A stretch of 64,000 bases of DNA from JAUASW01 sp036880965 (GCF_036880965.1 NZ_JBAJMV010000001.1:1005824-1069823); one strand, 5' to 3'. Counted from the stretch's first letter, positions 16,740-24,656 are shown. Notes: a model not told the origin generated them from the letters alone. Translations and numbers: made by a program.

Positions 16740-16856
16740 TCAGAAACCGTACAGCGCGATCTTGGTCACGAAACCAACCGCGAACACTGCGGCCACCGAC
16801 GCCAGGATCAAAGCCAGGCGACGGTTGGCGCGACGTTGTTCTTGCGTCTGGGCCAT
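16740..16856 (-). CDS. Cytochrome oxidase small assembly protein, 38 residues
   Basis: A 38-codon gene from ATG 16856, between ctaD (stop at 16862) and ctaG (start at 16727). The product has a basic, Gln/Arg-rich head (MAQTQEQRRANRR), one membrane helix (LALILASVAAVFAVGFV) and a short tail TKIALYGF. This matches the tiny protein found between subunit I and CtaG genes in betaproteobacteria. It is easily missed by gene finders. A longer frame up to 16946 runs into ctaD and is not needed. Confidence 0.8.
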   Translation of the reverse strand: MAQTQEQRRANRRLALILASVAAVFAVGFVTKIALYGF

Positions 16857-16861
16857 GGTGA

Positions 16862-18499
16862 TCAGCCGACGATCTTGGTGGCCGTGCGATCCAGCTTCGG
16901 CGGGTTCTCGAAGGTGTGGAACGGGGCCGGCGACGGCACTTCCCATTCCAGGCCTTCAGCCGCTTCCCAGGGACGCTGCGGGGCCTTCTCACCCTTGCCG
17001 CGCATCAGCGGGATGGCCACGGCGAAGAAGAAGTAGACCTGCATCAGACCGAAGCCGAATGCGCCCACCGACGCGATCGCATTGAAGTCGGCGAACTGCA
17101 TCGGATAGTCGGCATAGCGACGCGGCATGCCGGCCAGACCCAGGAAGTGCATCGGGAAGAAGGTGATGTTGAAGAAGATCAGCGAGCCCCAGAAGTGAAT
17201 CTTGGCACGCGTCTCCGAGATCATCACGCCAGCCCACTTCGGACCCCAGTAGTACACGCCAGCGTACAGCGCATACAGCGAGCCAGCCACCAGCACATAG
17301 TGGAAGTGGGCCACCACGTAATAGGTGTCCTGCACCTGGATGTCGATCGGGGCCATGGCCAGGATCAGGCCCGTGAAACCACCCATCGTGAACACGAAGA
17401 TGAAGCCCACGGCCCACAGCATCGGGGCTTCGAAGGTCATCGAACCGCGCCACATCGTGGCCAGCCAGTTGAAGATCTTCACGCCCGTGGGCACGGCGAT
17501 CAGCATGGTCGCGTACATGAAGAACAGCTGACCCGTCACCGGCATGCCGGTGGCGAACATGTGGTGGGCCCAGACGATGAAGGACAGGATCGCGATCGAC
17601 GCGGTCGCATAGACCATCGAGGCGTAGCCGAACAGCTTCTTGCGGGCAAAGGTCGGGACGATCTGGCTGACGATGCCGAAGGCCGGCAAGATCATGATGT
17701 AGACCTCGGGGTGGCCGAAGAACCAGAAGATGTGCTGGTACATCACCGGGTCACCACCGCCGGCCGGGCTGAAGAAGCTCGTGCCGAAGTGGCGGTCGGT
17801 CAGCGTCATCGTGATGGCGCCGGCGAGCACCGGCATCACGGCGATCAGCAGGTAGGCGGTGATCAGCCAGGTCCAGGCGAACATCGGCATCTTCATCAGC
17901 GTCATGCCAGGCGCGCGCATGTTCAGGATGGTGACGATGATGTTGATCGAGCCCATGATGGACGAGGCGCCGAGGATGTGCATCGCGAAGATGCCGGCAT
18001 CCATCGAAGGGCCCATCTGCAGCGTCAGCGGTGCGTACAGCGTCCAGCCGGCAGCGGGTGCGCCGCCAGGCATGAAGAACGATGCGACCAGCATGATGGC
18101 GGCGGGAATCATCAGCCAGAAGCTGAAGTTGTTCATCCGCGCAAAGGCCATGTCGGAGGCGCCGATCTGCAGCGGGATCATCCAGTTCGCGAAGCCCACG
18201 AAAGCCGGCATGATCGCGCCGAACACCATGATCAGACCGTGCATGGTCGTGAACTGGTTGAACAGCTCCGGATTGAAGAACTGCAGGCCAGGCTGGAACA
18301 GTTCGGCGCGGATGCACAGGGCCAGCACACCGCCGACCATCAGCATCGTGAAGGCGAACAGCAGGTACAGGGTACCGATGTCCTTGTGGTTGGTAGCGAA
18401 CACCCAACGACGCCAGCCCGTGGGGGCATGATGATCATCGTGATGATCGTGGCCGTGGGCATGAGAGTCGTGACCGTGGGGGTCAAGCACTGCTGACAT
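16862..18499 (-). CDS. ctaD: Cytochrome c oxidase subunit I
   Basis: Catalytic subunit of a type A heme-copper oxidase, 545 residues, about 12 helices. The CuB/heme signature is HPEVYIMILPAFGI (the His-Tyr crosslink region), followed by WAHHMF with the two CuB histidines and HFHYVLVAG with the heme ligands. PTGVKIFNW marks the K-channel region. An unusual feature is a histidine-rich N-terminus: nine His within the first 24 residues, before the conserved GWRRWVFATNHKDIG. It follows ctaC by 28 bases. Confidence 0.98.
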   Translation of the reverse strand: MSAVLDPHGHDSHAHGHDHHDDHHAPTGWRRWVFATNHKDIGTLYLLFAFTMLMVGGVLALCIRAELFQPGLQFFNPELFNQFTTMHGLIMVFGAIMPAFVGFANWMIPLQIGASDMAFARMNNFSFWLMIPAAIMLVASFFMPGGAPAAGWTLYAPLTLQMGPSMDAGIFAMHILGASSIMGSINIIVTILNMRAPGMTLMKMPMFAWTWLITAYLLIAVMPVLAGAITMTLTDRHFGTSFFSPAGGGDPVMYQHIFWFFGHPEVYIMILPAFGIVSQIVPTFARKKLFGYASMVYATASIAILSFIVWAHHMFATGMPVTGQLFFMYATMLIAVPTGVKIFNWLATMWRGSMTFEAPMLWAVGFIFVFTMGGFTGLILAMAPIDIQVQDTYYVVAHFHYVLVAGSLYALYAGVYYWGPKWAGVMISETRAKIHFWGSLIFFNITFFPMHFLGLAGMPRRYADYPMQFADFNAIASVGAFGFGLMQVYFFFAVAIPLMRGKGEKAPQRPWEAAEGLEWEVPSPAPFHTFENPPKLDRTATKIVG

Positions 18500-18527
18500 G
18501 TCGATTCCTTAAAGACGTCCGGTGTAC

Positions 18528-19724
18528 TTACTTGCGGGCGGCCGCGACTTCAGCGGGCTGCACGACCTGGCCGGTCTTGTTCGACCAGCTGTTCTTGGTG
18601 TACGTGATGACGGCAGCGATCTCGGTGTCGCTCAGCTGCTTCCACGCCGGCATGGCGCCGTTGTTCTGGCCGTTCAGGAGCACGCCGACCTGCTTGAGCT
18701 TGTCGTCGCTCAGCACCACCGGCGAGCCGTCCAGAGCCTTGATCGGGCCTGCGCCCTTGCCATCCGGCTTGTGGCAGGCCGCGCAGTTGGCGGCGTAGAC
18801 CTTCTCGCCGCGGGCCACCAGGGCAGCCAATTCCCAGACCTTGCTCGGATCGTCCGCCTTGGCGGCCATTTCCTTCTTCTTGCCATCGACCCAGGCAGCG
18901 TAGTCTTCAGCCGACACCACCTTCACGTGGATGGGCATGTAGGCGTGCTCCTTGCCGCACAGCTCGGCGCACTGGCCGTAGAAGTCGCCGATCTGCTCGG
19001 CCTTGAACCAGGTGTCGCGCACGAAGCCCGGAATCGCATCCTGCTTGACGCCGAAGGCCGGCACCATCCAGGCATGGATCACGTCGTTGGCCGTCGTGAT
19101 GATGCGCACCTTCTTGTTGACCGGCACGACCAGCGGGTTGTCGACCTTCAGAAGGTAGTTGTCGACCTGTTCGGGCTTGCCCGAGTCCGACGCGACGCGC
19201 TGGGCGGTGTCCAGCGTGGCCAGGAAGTTGATGCCCTCGCCCTCGCCCTTGAGGTAGTCGTAGCCCCACTTCCACTGGTAGCCGGTGGCCTTGATGGTCA
19301 GGTCGGCGTTGGTGGTGTCCTTCATGGCGACGACCACCTTGGTGGCCGGCAAGGCCATCAGGATGACGATCACGAAGGGGACGACGGTCCAGGCGATTTC
19401 AACGGCCACGCTTTCGTGGAAGTTGGCGGCCACCGCGCCCTTGCTCTTGCGGTGCTTCCAGATGGAATAGAACATCACACCGAACACAGCCAGGAAAATG
19501 GCCACGCAGATGATCAGCATGAAGTTGTGCAGCCACATCTGCTCGGTCGCGATCTTGGTGACCGGCGGGTGCAGATTGAGCTGATTGACGGCCGGGCCGC
19601 CCGGCAGGTCGTTTACCGCTTGGCCCGCAAGAGCCGCCTGGACGGCAAGCGTGCTGCCCAGGGCCAGCACCAGCTGACCGATCCGGCGCCCAACTTGATG
19701 CACTCGCTCGTTCATCATTTTCAT
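18528..19724 (-). CDS. ctaC: Cytochrome c oxidase subunit II fused to cytochrome c
   Basis: 398-residue subunit II with a signal peptide, two membrane helices (about 65-90 and 105-130), a periplasmic cupredoxin domain and a C-terminal cytochrome c domain. The CuA site is CAELCGKEHAYM with Cys252, Cys256, His260 and Met263. The added heme-binding motif is CAACH (Cys314, Cys317, His318), and AMPAW supplies a likely axial methionine. The fused heme domain makes this a caa3-like subunit. ATG 19724 is used; a GTG at 19733 would add three residues. Confidence 0.97.
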   Translation of the reverse strand: MKMMNERVHQVGRRIGQLVLALGSTLAVQAALAGQAVNDLPGGPAVNQLNLHPPVTKIATEQMWLHNFMLIICVAIFLAVFGVMFYSIWKHRKSKGAVAANFHESVAVEIAWTVVPFVIVILMALPATKVVVAMKDTTNADLTIKATGYQWKWGYDYLKGEGEGINFLATLDTAQRVASDSGKPEQVDNYLLKVDNPLVVPVNKKVRIITTANDVIHAWMVPAFGVKQDAIPGFVRDTWFKAEQIGDFYGQCAELCGKEHAYMPIHVKVVSAEDYAAWVDGKKKEMAAKADDPSKVWELAALVARGEKVYAANCAACHKPDGKGAGPIKALDGSPVVLSDDKLKQVGVLLNGQNNGAMPAWKQLSDTEIAAVITYTKNSWSNKTGQVVQPAEVAAARK

Positions 19725-19962
19725 GGTCGTCACTTCAGTTTCAATTTCAAGCCAAGAACGCCGATGCGGCCATGCAAGTTGGCCGCTGCGACATCCGTCG
19801 TCTGTGGAGCCTGGGGAGGCTTCTTTGTCTCGTGCTGCACCCTGCTGGAATGGTGCTGGACGTGCCAGGTCTTGACCCTTCCAGCCAGGCGCACATGTGG
19901 TCAGCCGCGCATTTTAGCCCAGCGCCATGAGCACAACGTGGTCTTGTGGCCCTTGACATGCC
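19725..19962 (-). promoter_or_regulatory. Leader and candidate promoter of the oxidase operon
   Basis: This 238-bp gap upstream of ctaC holds no gene. On the minus strand TAAAAT (19916-19911) in the context GGGCTAAAATGCGCG is a plausible -10 box, which would give a leader of about 180 bases. The leader contains a 7-bp hairpin (GCGGCCA 19766-19772 with TGGCCGC 19780-19786). No convincing -35 box is visible. Confidence 0.4.
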
Positions 19963-20874
19963 TCAGCGAGGTCCCTGTTTGCGCACCATGGCCCTCATAT
20001 CGTCCAGCGAAACCGCGGTTTCGGCCGCCAGCCGGGCCCTGGGAACCGGCTTGAAAGCGTGGCCGTAGATCAGTTCGACCCGGGCCCGCAGGAGGCCATC
20101 GGCACCGCGCAGGCCTTCGAGCGCCTGCACGAGACGCTGCTTCCAGGCCCGGCCGCGCAGCCCGGCGAATCGACTGGGTGAAACATTGCCCCCCAGTGAG
20201 CGCAGGTCCGCCAGCAGGCTCTCGGGGCTGGTCCAGGTCAGCGTCAGGAGCTCCTGATCCATCACCGGGTCGGCAAAACCGGCCTGCACCAGTTCGTCGC
20301 CGATGTCGTGCATGTCGATCCAGGGCGGCGCCGGCTCGCCCCAAGCTTGCTGGGCGTAGAGCGGACGCAGCTCGACAAAGCTGTCGGGGCCCAGGCAGGA
20401 GAACATCAGGAAGCCATCAACTGCCAGCGAGCGATGCCAGGCCATCAAGAGTGCAGGGAGTTGACTGCTGCCGTGCAGGCACATATTGGCCCACAGCAGT
20501 TCGGCGGCGCCGGGCTCGACCAGCTCCGGCCGGACCTGATGAGGCAAATTGCGGCGCAGGAGCTTGTCCATGAAGCCGGCCTGCGGCGCACGGGACTCGT
20601 CCAGATCGACCCAGACTTGGCGCGCCTGCGGATAGGCCTGGGCCAGGTCGTCCTGGCTGCCACCGAGCCAGGCAGCCCATTGGATCACGGTGGCAGGTTG
20701 CAGCTTGATCACCTGCAGGCGCTCGGCCATCCGGCGCGAGACCTCTCGATTCAGCCAGGGCGCCTCGGCTGCCTTCATGAGGCGGCGGCGCTGCTGCCGC
20801 ACAGCCACCGGATCTATGCCTACGGTCTTGCCACTCGCTACTTCAGATGGGGGAGAAACCGGAGGCGCTGTCAT
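19963..20874 (-). CDS. BioC-like methyltransferase-domain protein with degenerate SAM motif
   Basis: 303-residue protein resembling the class I methyltransferases (BioC-like) that stand next to comF in Burkholderiales. The region VIQWAAWLGGSQDDLAQAYP (about residues 63-82) occupies the place of motif I but lacks the usual GxGxG; VWVDLDES could be motif II and FLMFSCLGPDSFVELRPLY resembles the BioC motif after strand 5. Activity is therefore uncertain. ATG 20874 is used and a start at 20925 would overlap comF. It is divergent from comF with start codons only 22 bases apart. Confidence 0.75.
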   Translation of the reverse strand: MTAPPVSPPSEVASGKTVGIDPVAVRQQRRRLMKAAEAPWLNREVSRRMAERLQVIKLQPATVIQWAAWLGGSQDDLAQAYPQARQVWVDLDESRAPQAGFMDKLLRRNLPHQVRPELVEPGAAELLWANMCLHGSSQLPALLMAWHRSLAVDGFLMFSCLGPDSFVELRPLYAQQAWGEPAPPWIDMHDIGDELVQAGFADPVMDQELLTLTWTSPESLLADLRSLGGNVSPSRFAGLRGRAWKQRLVQALEGLRGADGLLRARVELIYGHAFKPVPRARLAAETAVSLDDMRAMVRKQGPR

Positions 20875-20882
20875 GGGCCGGA

Positions 20883-20890
20883 AGTATATT
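20883..20890. promoter_or_regulatory. Overlapping divergent -10 boxes, both apparently leaderless
   Basis: On the plus strand TATATT (20885-20890) ends six bases before ATG 20897 of comF. On the minus strand TATACT (20888-20883) ends eight bases before ATG 20874 of the methyltransferase-like gene. The two boxes share TATA. The spacing would place both transcription starts at or next to the start codons. No -35 boxes are clear and neither gene has a Shine-Dalgarno. Confidence 0.45.
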
Positions 20891-20896
20891 GAGCCG

Positions 20897-21634
20897 ATGC
20901 CGGCCGAGCCTCTCGCCCCCAGCAAGCCCTCGGTGTTCGCGCGGCTGCTGGCGCGCTGCCCGGGGCAATGCGCGATCTGTCATGCCTGGTCGCCGACGCG
21001 CATCTGCAGCGCCTGCCTGGTGGCTCATGCGCAGATCGCACGGCGGTGTCCGCAATGCGCCATTCGCCTGCCAGACGCCAGCCCTTTGAGCCAATGCGCG
21101 CAATGCCAGCGCCATCCGCCGCCACTGGACCTGGCCATCGCCGCGCTGGATTACGCATTCCCCTGGAATCAGCTCCTGCAGCGCTACAAGTTTCATCAGG
21201 GCCTGGAGTTGTGCCGTCCATTGCTGGATCGCCTCGACAACGCCCTCGATGAGGCACAGGCCGAGATGCCCGACTGGCTGCTGGCCGTGCCGTTGAGCCA
21301 GGACCGCTTGCGCGAGCGCGGCTACAACCAGAGCCACGAGCTGGCACGTACCTTGGCAGCCCGGCGCGGCTTGCGTTGCGATGCCGGCCTGCTCCTGCGC
21401 TTGCGTCAGGGCCAGGCTCAGAGCAGCCTGCCTTTGCCTGATCGTGCCGCCAATGTGAAGCACAGCTTCGCCGTCGAGCCCGGACGCCTGCCCGATCTGC
21501 GCGGCGCCCATGTGGCACTGCTAGACGACGTAATGACGACAGGCGCCACGCTGTTCGAGCTGGCCCGCGTCGTGCGCCAGGCCGGCGCCGTGCACGTGCA
21601 GGCCTGGGTGCTCGCGCGCACGCCGGCACAATGA
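20897..21634 (+). CDS. ComF family phosphoribosyltransferase-like protein
   Basis: 245-residue ComF homologue. The N-terminal part carries a zinc-ribbon-like set of cysteine pairs (CAIC, CSAC, CPQC, CAQC between about 25 and 80), and the C-terminal part is a phosphoribosyltransferase fold with the PRPP motif VALLDDVMTTGATL and the family stretch RLRERGYNQSHELA. ComF proteins are needed for DNA uptake in naturally competent bacteria, but their biochemical role is not settled. ATG 20897 follows a TATATT box; an in-frame ATG at 20873 would overlap the divergent start codon. Confidence 0.92.
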   Translation: MPAEPLAPSKPSVFARLLARCPGQCAICHAWSPTRICSACLVAHAQIARRCPQCAIRLPDASPLSQCAQCQRHPPPLDLAIAALDYAFPWNQLLQRYKFHQGLELCRPLLDRLDNALDEAQAEMPDWLLAVPLSQDRLRERGYNQSHELARTLAARRGLRCDAGLLLRLRQGQAQSSLPLPDRAANVKHSFAVEPGRLPDLRGAHVALLDDVMTTGATLFELARVVRQAGAVHVQAWVLARTPAQ

Positions 21635-21638
21635 GGGC

Positions 21639-22109
21639 ATGTTTCATATCGTCCTCGTCCAGCCGGAGATACCACCCAACACCGGCAACGTGATTCGCCT
21701 GGCCGCCAACACCGGCTGCAGCCTGCATCTGATCGAGCCCTTGGGTTTTTCGATGGAAGACAAGCTCCTGCAGCGCGCCGGCCTCGACTATCACGAGTAC
21801 ACGGCCGTGCTGCGCCATGCCAGCTGGCGGGCGTTTCTGGATGCCGTGAAGCCGCCCGCGGAACGCATGTTTGCGTTCACCACGCGCGGCGGCCATCGTT
21901 TTGCAGAGCAGGCCTGGCAGCCGTGCGACTTCCTGGTCTTCGGCTCGGAAACAGCGGGCCTGCCACCAGCACTGCGTGACAGCTTCCCCCCCGAGCAGCG
22001 TGTGCGCCTGCCGATGCGGCCCGACCAGCGCAGCCTGAACCTGAGCAACAGCGTCGCCGTTGCAGTGTTCGAGGCCTGGCGGCAGAACGGCTACGAGGGC
22101 GCGGTCTGA
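21639..22109 (+). CDS. trmL: tRNA (cytidine/uridine-34 2'-O)-methyltransferase TrmL
   Basis: SPOUT-class RNA methyltransferase, 156 residues, that methylates the wobble-base ribose of some leucine tRNAs. Motifs are PEIPPNTGNVIRLAANTG at the N-terminus, LVFGSETAGLP (motif 2) and RSLNLSNSVAVAVFEAWRQ (motif 3, knot and SAM pocket). The length is that of TrmL alone, without an extra RNA-binding domain. It starts four bases after comF, so the two genes are co-transcribed. Confidence 0.96.
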   Translation: MFHIVLVQPEIPPNTGNVIRLAANTGCSLHLIEPLGFSMEDKLLQRAGLDYHEYTAVLRHASWRAFLDAVKPPAERMFAFTTRGGHRFAEQAWQPCDFLVFGSETAGLPPALRDSFPPEQRVRLPMRPDQRSLNLSNSVAVAVFEAWRQNGYEGAV

Positions 22110-22180
22110 TCAGCCTGGCCGCGTGTATCGCGTCCAGGCCTTCGCCAGCCACAAGCTCCTCCCGGACCTTGTGCGCGGGC

Positions 22181-23191
22181 TCAGTGTTCGGATCGGGCCT
22201 GTCGGCCCATCAGCACATCAATCGCGTCGAGCACGCTCAAGCGCCCGTCCAGCACCTCGACCACGGCTGCAGTGATAGGCATCTCGACACCGCTGGCCTG
22301 CGCGCGGGCCAGCACAGTCGGGGCGCTGTAGACGCCTTCGGCCACATGACCAAGGCGCTGCAGGATCTGCTTCAGGTCCAGACCCTCGGCCAGCATCAGG
22401 CCCACCCGGCGGTTGCGCGACAGGTCACCGGTGGCGGTCAGCACCAGGTCGCCCATGCCTGACAGGCCCATGAAGGTCTCGGTGCGCGCCCCCAGGCTTT
22501 GACCGAGGCGCAGCATTTCGGCCAGGCCGCGCGTGATCAGCGCCGCGCGGGCATTCAACCCAGGCGCGCGTGAGGCGTCGCCAAGGCGCTCGGCGCGCAG
22601 GCGCAGGCCATCGGCAATGCCGACGGCAATCGCCATCACGTTCTTGACGGCGCCACCGACCTCGACGCCGACCGGATCATTGGAGCTGTAGACCCGCATG
22701 CGCTCGCCATGGAACGCCTCGACGCCCAGCTGGGCCAGGGCCTCGTCCGCACTGGCCGATACCAGCGCTGTCGGCTGGCCGGCGGCGACTTCCTGCGCAA
22801 AGCTGGGGCCTGACAGCACGCCCACTCGCAAGCGCGGCTGCACTTCGCGCGCAATCTCATGGCCCAGCAGCCCGGTGCCCGCCTCAAAGCCCTTGCACAG
22901 CCACAGCACCGCCGCGCCATCGGGTAGGCGGGCGAGCATGCTGCGAAGTGCGGCCATCGGTGTGGCAATGATCAGGAGCTCGCCGAAGGCAAGGGCCGCG
23001 TCGAAATCACTCGTCAACTGCAAGCCGGCCGGCAGCGGCGCCTCGGGCAAATAACGCGTGTTGCAGCGGCTCGCGCGCATGGCGGAGACGGCCGCCTCCT
23101 CACGCGCCCACAGCATCACTTCATGGCGGGCTGCGGCCTGGATGGCCAGTGCCGTGCCCCAGGCGCCAGCACCGAAAACCGTGATCTTCAT
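22181..23191 (-). CDS. gpsA: NAD(P)-dependent glycerol-3-phosphate dehydrogenase
   Basis: GpsA, 336 residues, reduces dihydroxyacetone phosphate to sn-glycerol 3-phosphate for phospholipid synthesis. The dinucleotide motif is GAGAWG (residues 7-12), the catalytic lysine lies in GGAVKNVMAIA, and the substrate-binding stretch GLSGMGDLVLTATGDLSRNRR is intact. It is separated from secB by an intrinsic terminator, so it needs its own promoter, although gene order secB-gpsA is common. Confidence 0.97.
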   Translation of the reverse strand: MKITVFGAGAWGTALAIQAAARHEVMLWAREEAAVSAMRASRCNTRYLPEAPLPAGLQLTSDFDAALAFGELLIIATPMAALRSMLARLPDGAAVLWLCKGFEAGTGLLGHEIAREVQPRLRVGVLSGPSFAQEVAAGQPTALVSASADEALAQLGVEAFHGERMRVYSSNDPVGVEVGGAVKNVMAIAVGIADGLRLRAERLGDASRAPGLNARAALITRGLAEMLRLGQSLGARTETFMGLSGMGDLVLTATGDLSRNRRVGLMLAEGLDLKQILQRLGHVAEGVYSAPTVLARAQASGVEMPITAAVVEVLDGRLSVLDAIDVLMGRQARSEH

Positions 23192-23209
23192 CGCTCTCTC
23201 GCTCAGTCC

Positions 23210-23249
23210 AAAAACGACAAAAGCGCGCCGCGCGTCAGCGTGGCGCGCT
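23210..23249 (-). terminator. Intrinsic terminator downstream of secB
   Basis: On the minus strand an 8-bp stem (AGCGCGCC/GGCGCGCT, 23249-23242 with 23229-23222, 12-base loop) is followed by TTTTGTCGTTTTT. It lies between secB and gpsA. Confidence 0.7.
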
Positions 23250-23272
23250 CCAGGGCGCTAGGCCGGGGTCAA

Positions 23273-23752
23273 TCAGTTCAGCGTGGCGTCGGCCGGTGCG
23301 GCTTGCTGCTCCTGCTGGGCCAGCATGGCTTGCTGCTGTGCCTCGAACATGGCCTGGAAATTCACTTCCGTCAGCATGACAGGCGGGAAGCCAGCGCGGG
23401 TGCTGATGTCGGAAACGATGGCGCGCAGATAGGGGTACAGCATCTGCGGGCAGACGATGCCGATGATGCCTTCCAGCTGCTCTTGCGGCACATTGCGGAT
23501 CTCGAAGATACCGGCCTGCTTGGCTTCGACCAGGAACAGCGTGCGGTCGCCGACCTTGGTGTTGACCGTGGCGGTCACGCAGACTTCATAGAAGCCTTCG
23601 GCAGCGGGTTCGGCCGACAGGGTCAGGTTGATCTCGATATTGGGCTGAGCCTGCTCCAGCAGGATTGCCGGCGAATTCGGCTGCTCCAGCGACAGATCCT
23701 TCAGGTAGATACGCTGAATCTGGAACACGGGGGTGTTGTTCTCGTCGGCCAT
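23273..23752 (-). CDS. secB: Protein-export chaperone SecB
   Basis: 159-residue cytosolic chaperone that holds precursor proteins unfolded for SecA. Conserved stretches include FQIQRIYLKDLSLEQPNSP, the SecA-contact region GIFEIRNVPQEQL, and CPQMLYPYLRAIVSD. ATG 23752 gives the usual MADE start; an ATG four codons upstream is less likely. A Gln/Ala-rich tail follows the fold. It is next to grxC and the rhodanese gene on the same strand. Confidence 0.97.
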   Translation of the reverse strand: MADENNTPVFQIQRIYLKDLSLEQPNSPAILLEQAQPNIEINLTLSAEPAAEGFYEVCVTATVNTKVGDRTLFLVEAKQAGIFEIRNVPQEQLEGIIGIVCPQMLYPYLRAIVSDISTRAGFPPVMLTEVNFQAMFEAQQQAMLAQQEQQAAPADATLN

Positions 23753-23766
23753 GATGTCTCTCAAGC

Positions 23767-23798
23767 AAAAGTAAAGCCCGCCGTGACGGTTGGCGGGC
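23767..23798 (-). terminator. Intrinsic terminator downstream of grxC
   Basis: GCCCGCC (23776-23782) pairs with GGCGGGC (23792-23798) over a nine-base loop; on the minus strand the hairpin is followed by TTTACTTTT. It would end the rhodanese-grxC transcript just before secB. Confidence 0.6.
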
Positions 23799-23871
23799 AG
23801 CAGCAGCGATTATGGCGCAGCCGGCCCAGACGCCCGCCCGGACATGCCCGCTCTTGCAAACCGGGAGTGCG

Positions 23872-23893
23872 CCCTTAGGGGAGGCGCAGCGCC
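23872..23893. repeat. Two-hairpin intergenic repeat (grxC/secB gap)
   Basis: CCCTTAGGGG followed by GGCGC-A-GCGCC, the same two-hairpin layout as at 10538-10565. It lies five bases beyond the grxC stop codon. Confidence 0.45.
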
Positions 23894-23898
23894 AGGCT

Positions 23899-24159
23899 TC
23901 AGACCGCCTGCAGCAGAGGCTGCAAGCCACCGCGATGGTCCAGGGCGATCAGCTCGTCGCAGCCGCCCACATGGGTGTCGCCGATGAAAATCTGCGGCAC
24001 AGTGCGGCGGCCGGTCAGCGCGATCATGCTGTCGCGCTGCGAGGGGTCCAGGTCGACACGGATCTCTTCGATCTGCTCGACGCCTCTTTGCTTCAAGAGG
24101 TTCTTGGCCCGCACGCAGTAGGGGCAGACCAGGGTCGTGTACATCTTCACGCGACTCAT
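23899..24159 (-). CDS. grxC: Glutaredoxin 3
   Basis: 86-residue dithiol glutaredoxin that reduces disulfides with glutathione. The active site is CPYC (residues 12-15), the cis-proline is in TVPQIFIG and the glutathione-binding GGCDEL motif is present. It is 40 bases downstream of a membrane-anchored rhodanese, and secB follows; the rhodanese-grxC-secB order is common in Burkholderiales. Confidence 0.96.
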   Translation of the reverse strand: MSRVKMYTTLVCPYCVRAKNLLKQRGVEQIEEIRVDLDPSQRDSMIALTGRRTVPQIFIGDTHVGGCDELIALDHRGGLQPLLQAV

Positions 24160-24199
24160 CGCGAATCCATCCTCAACAACAAATTGGAGCGCTGAAGGC

Positions 24200-24607
24200 T
24201 CAGCCAGCGCTGCGCTCGGTCGGCAGATTGGCTTCGCGCCAGGCTTTCAAGCCCCCGGTCAGCGGCTGGGCTTTTTCATGACCCAGCTTGCGAAGGATGC
24301 CAGCTGCGCGGGCGGCGCGTGCGCCGGTCTGGCACATCACCACCACGGGCAAGGCCTTGTTGCTGGGCAGTTGCTTGTGGCCTTCGAGTGTGCTCAGGGG
24401 AATGTTGCGGGCGCCGGTGGCGTGACCGGCGGCGAACTCCTCGGGCTCGCAGACATCGATCAGCACCGCCTTCTCGCGATTGATCAGGCGCACCGCTTCA
24501 GCGGTGGCAACGCCGCCACCCGCCTTGCTCAGTGAGGGCCACAGCAGCAAGCCGCCAGAAAGCACAGCGGTCAGCAGGAGGTACCAGTGTTCGAGCAGGA
24601 AGTTCAA
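24200..24607 (-). CDS. Membrane-anchored rhodanese-like sulfurtransferase
   Basis: 135-residue protein with an N-terminal membrane helix (about 6-25) and one rhodanese domain. The active-site cysteine is in VVVMCQTGARAARAAG, the six-residue loop length fitting sulfurtransferases. Other rhodanese marks are LIDVCEPEEFAAGHATGARNIP and GGLKAWREANLP. The frame begins with TTG at 24607, as no in-frame ATG precedes the helix. An ATG 15 bases upstream in another frame opens a five-codon reading frame whose TGA overlaps this TTG. Confidence 0.88.
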   Translation of the reverse strand: MNFLLEHWYLLLTAVLSGGLLLWPSLSKAGGGVATAEAVRLINREKAVLIDVCEPEEFAAGHATGARNIPLSTLEGHKQLPSNKALPVVVMCQTGARAARAAGILRKLGHEKAQPLTGGLKAWREANLPTERSAG

Positions 24608-24624
24608 GAGCGATGCCCCATAGC

Positions 24625-24656
24625 AAAAGGAGCGAGATTATAGGAATCTCGCTCCT
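24625..24656 (-). terminator. Intrinsic terminator between the chemoreceptor and rhodanese genes
   Basis: A perfect 12-bp inverted repeat (AGGAGCGAGATT 24628-24639 with AATCTCGCTCCT 24645-24656, five-base loop) runs into TTTT on the minus strand. It lies 141 bases past the chemoreceptor stop and 21 bases before the rhodanese start, so it could also affect the latter. Confidence 0.65.
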
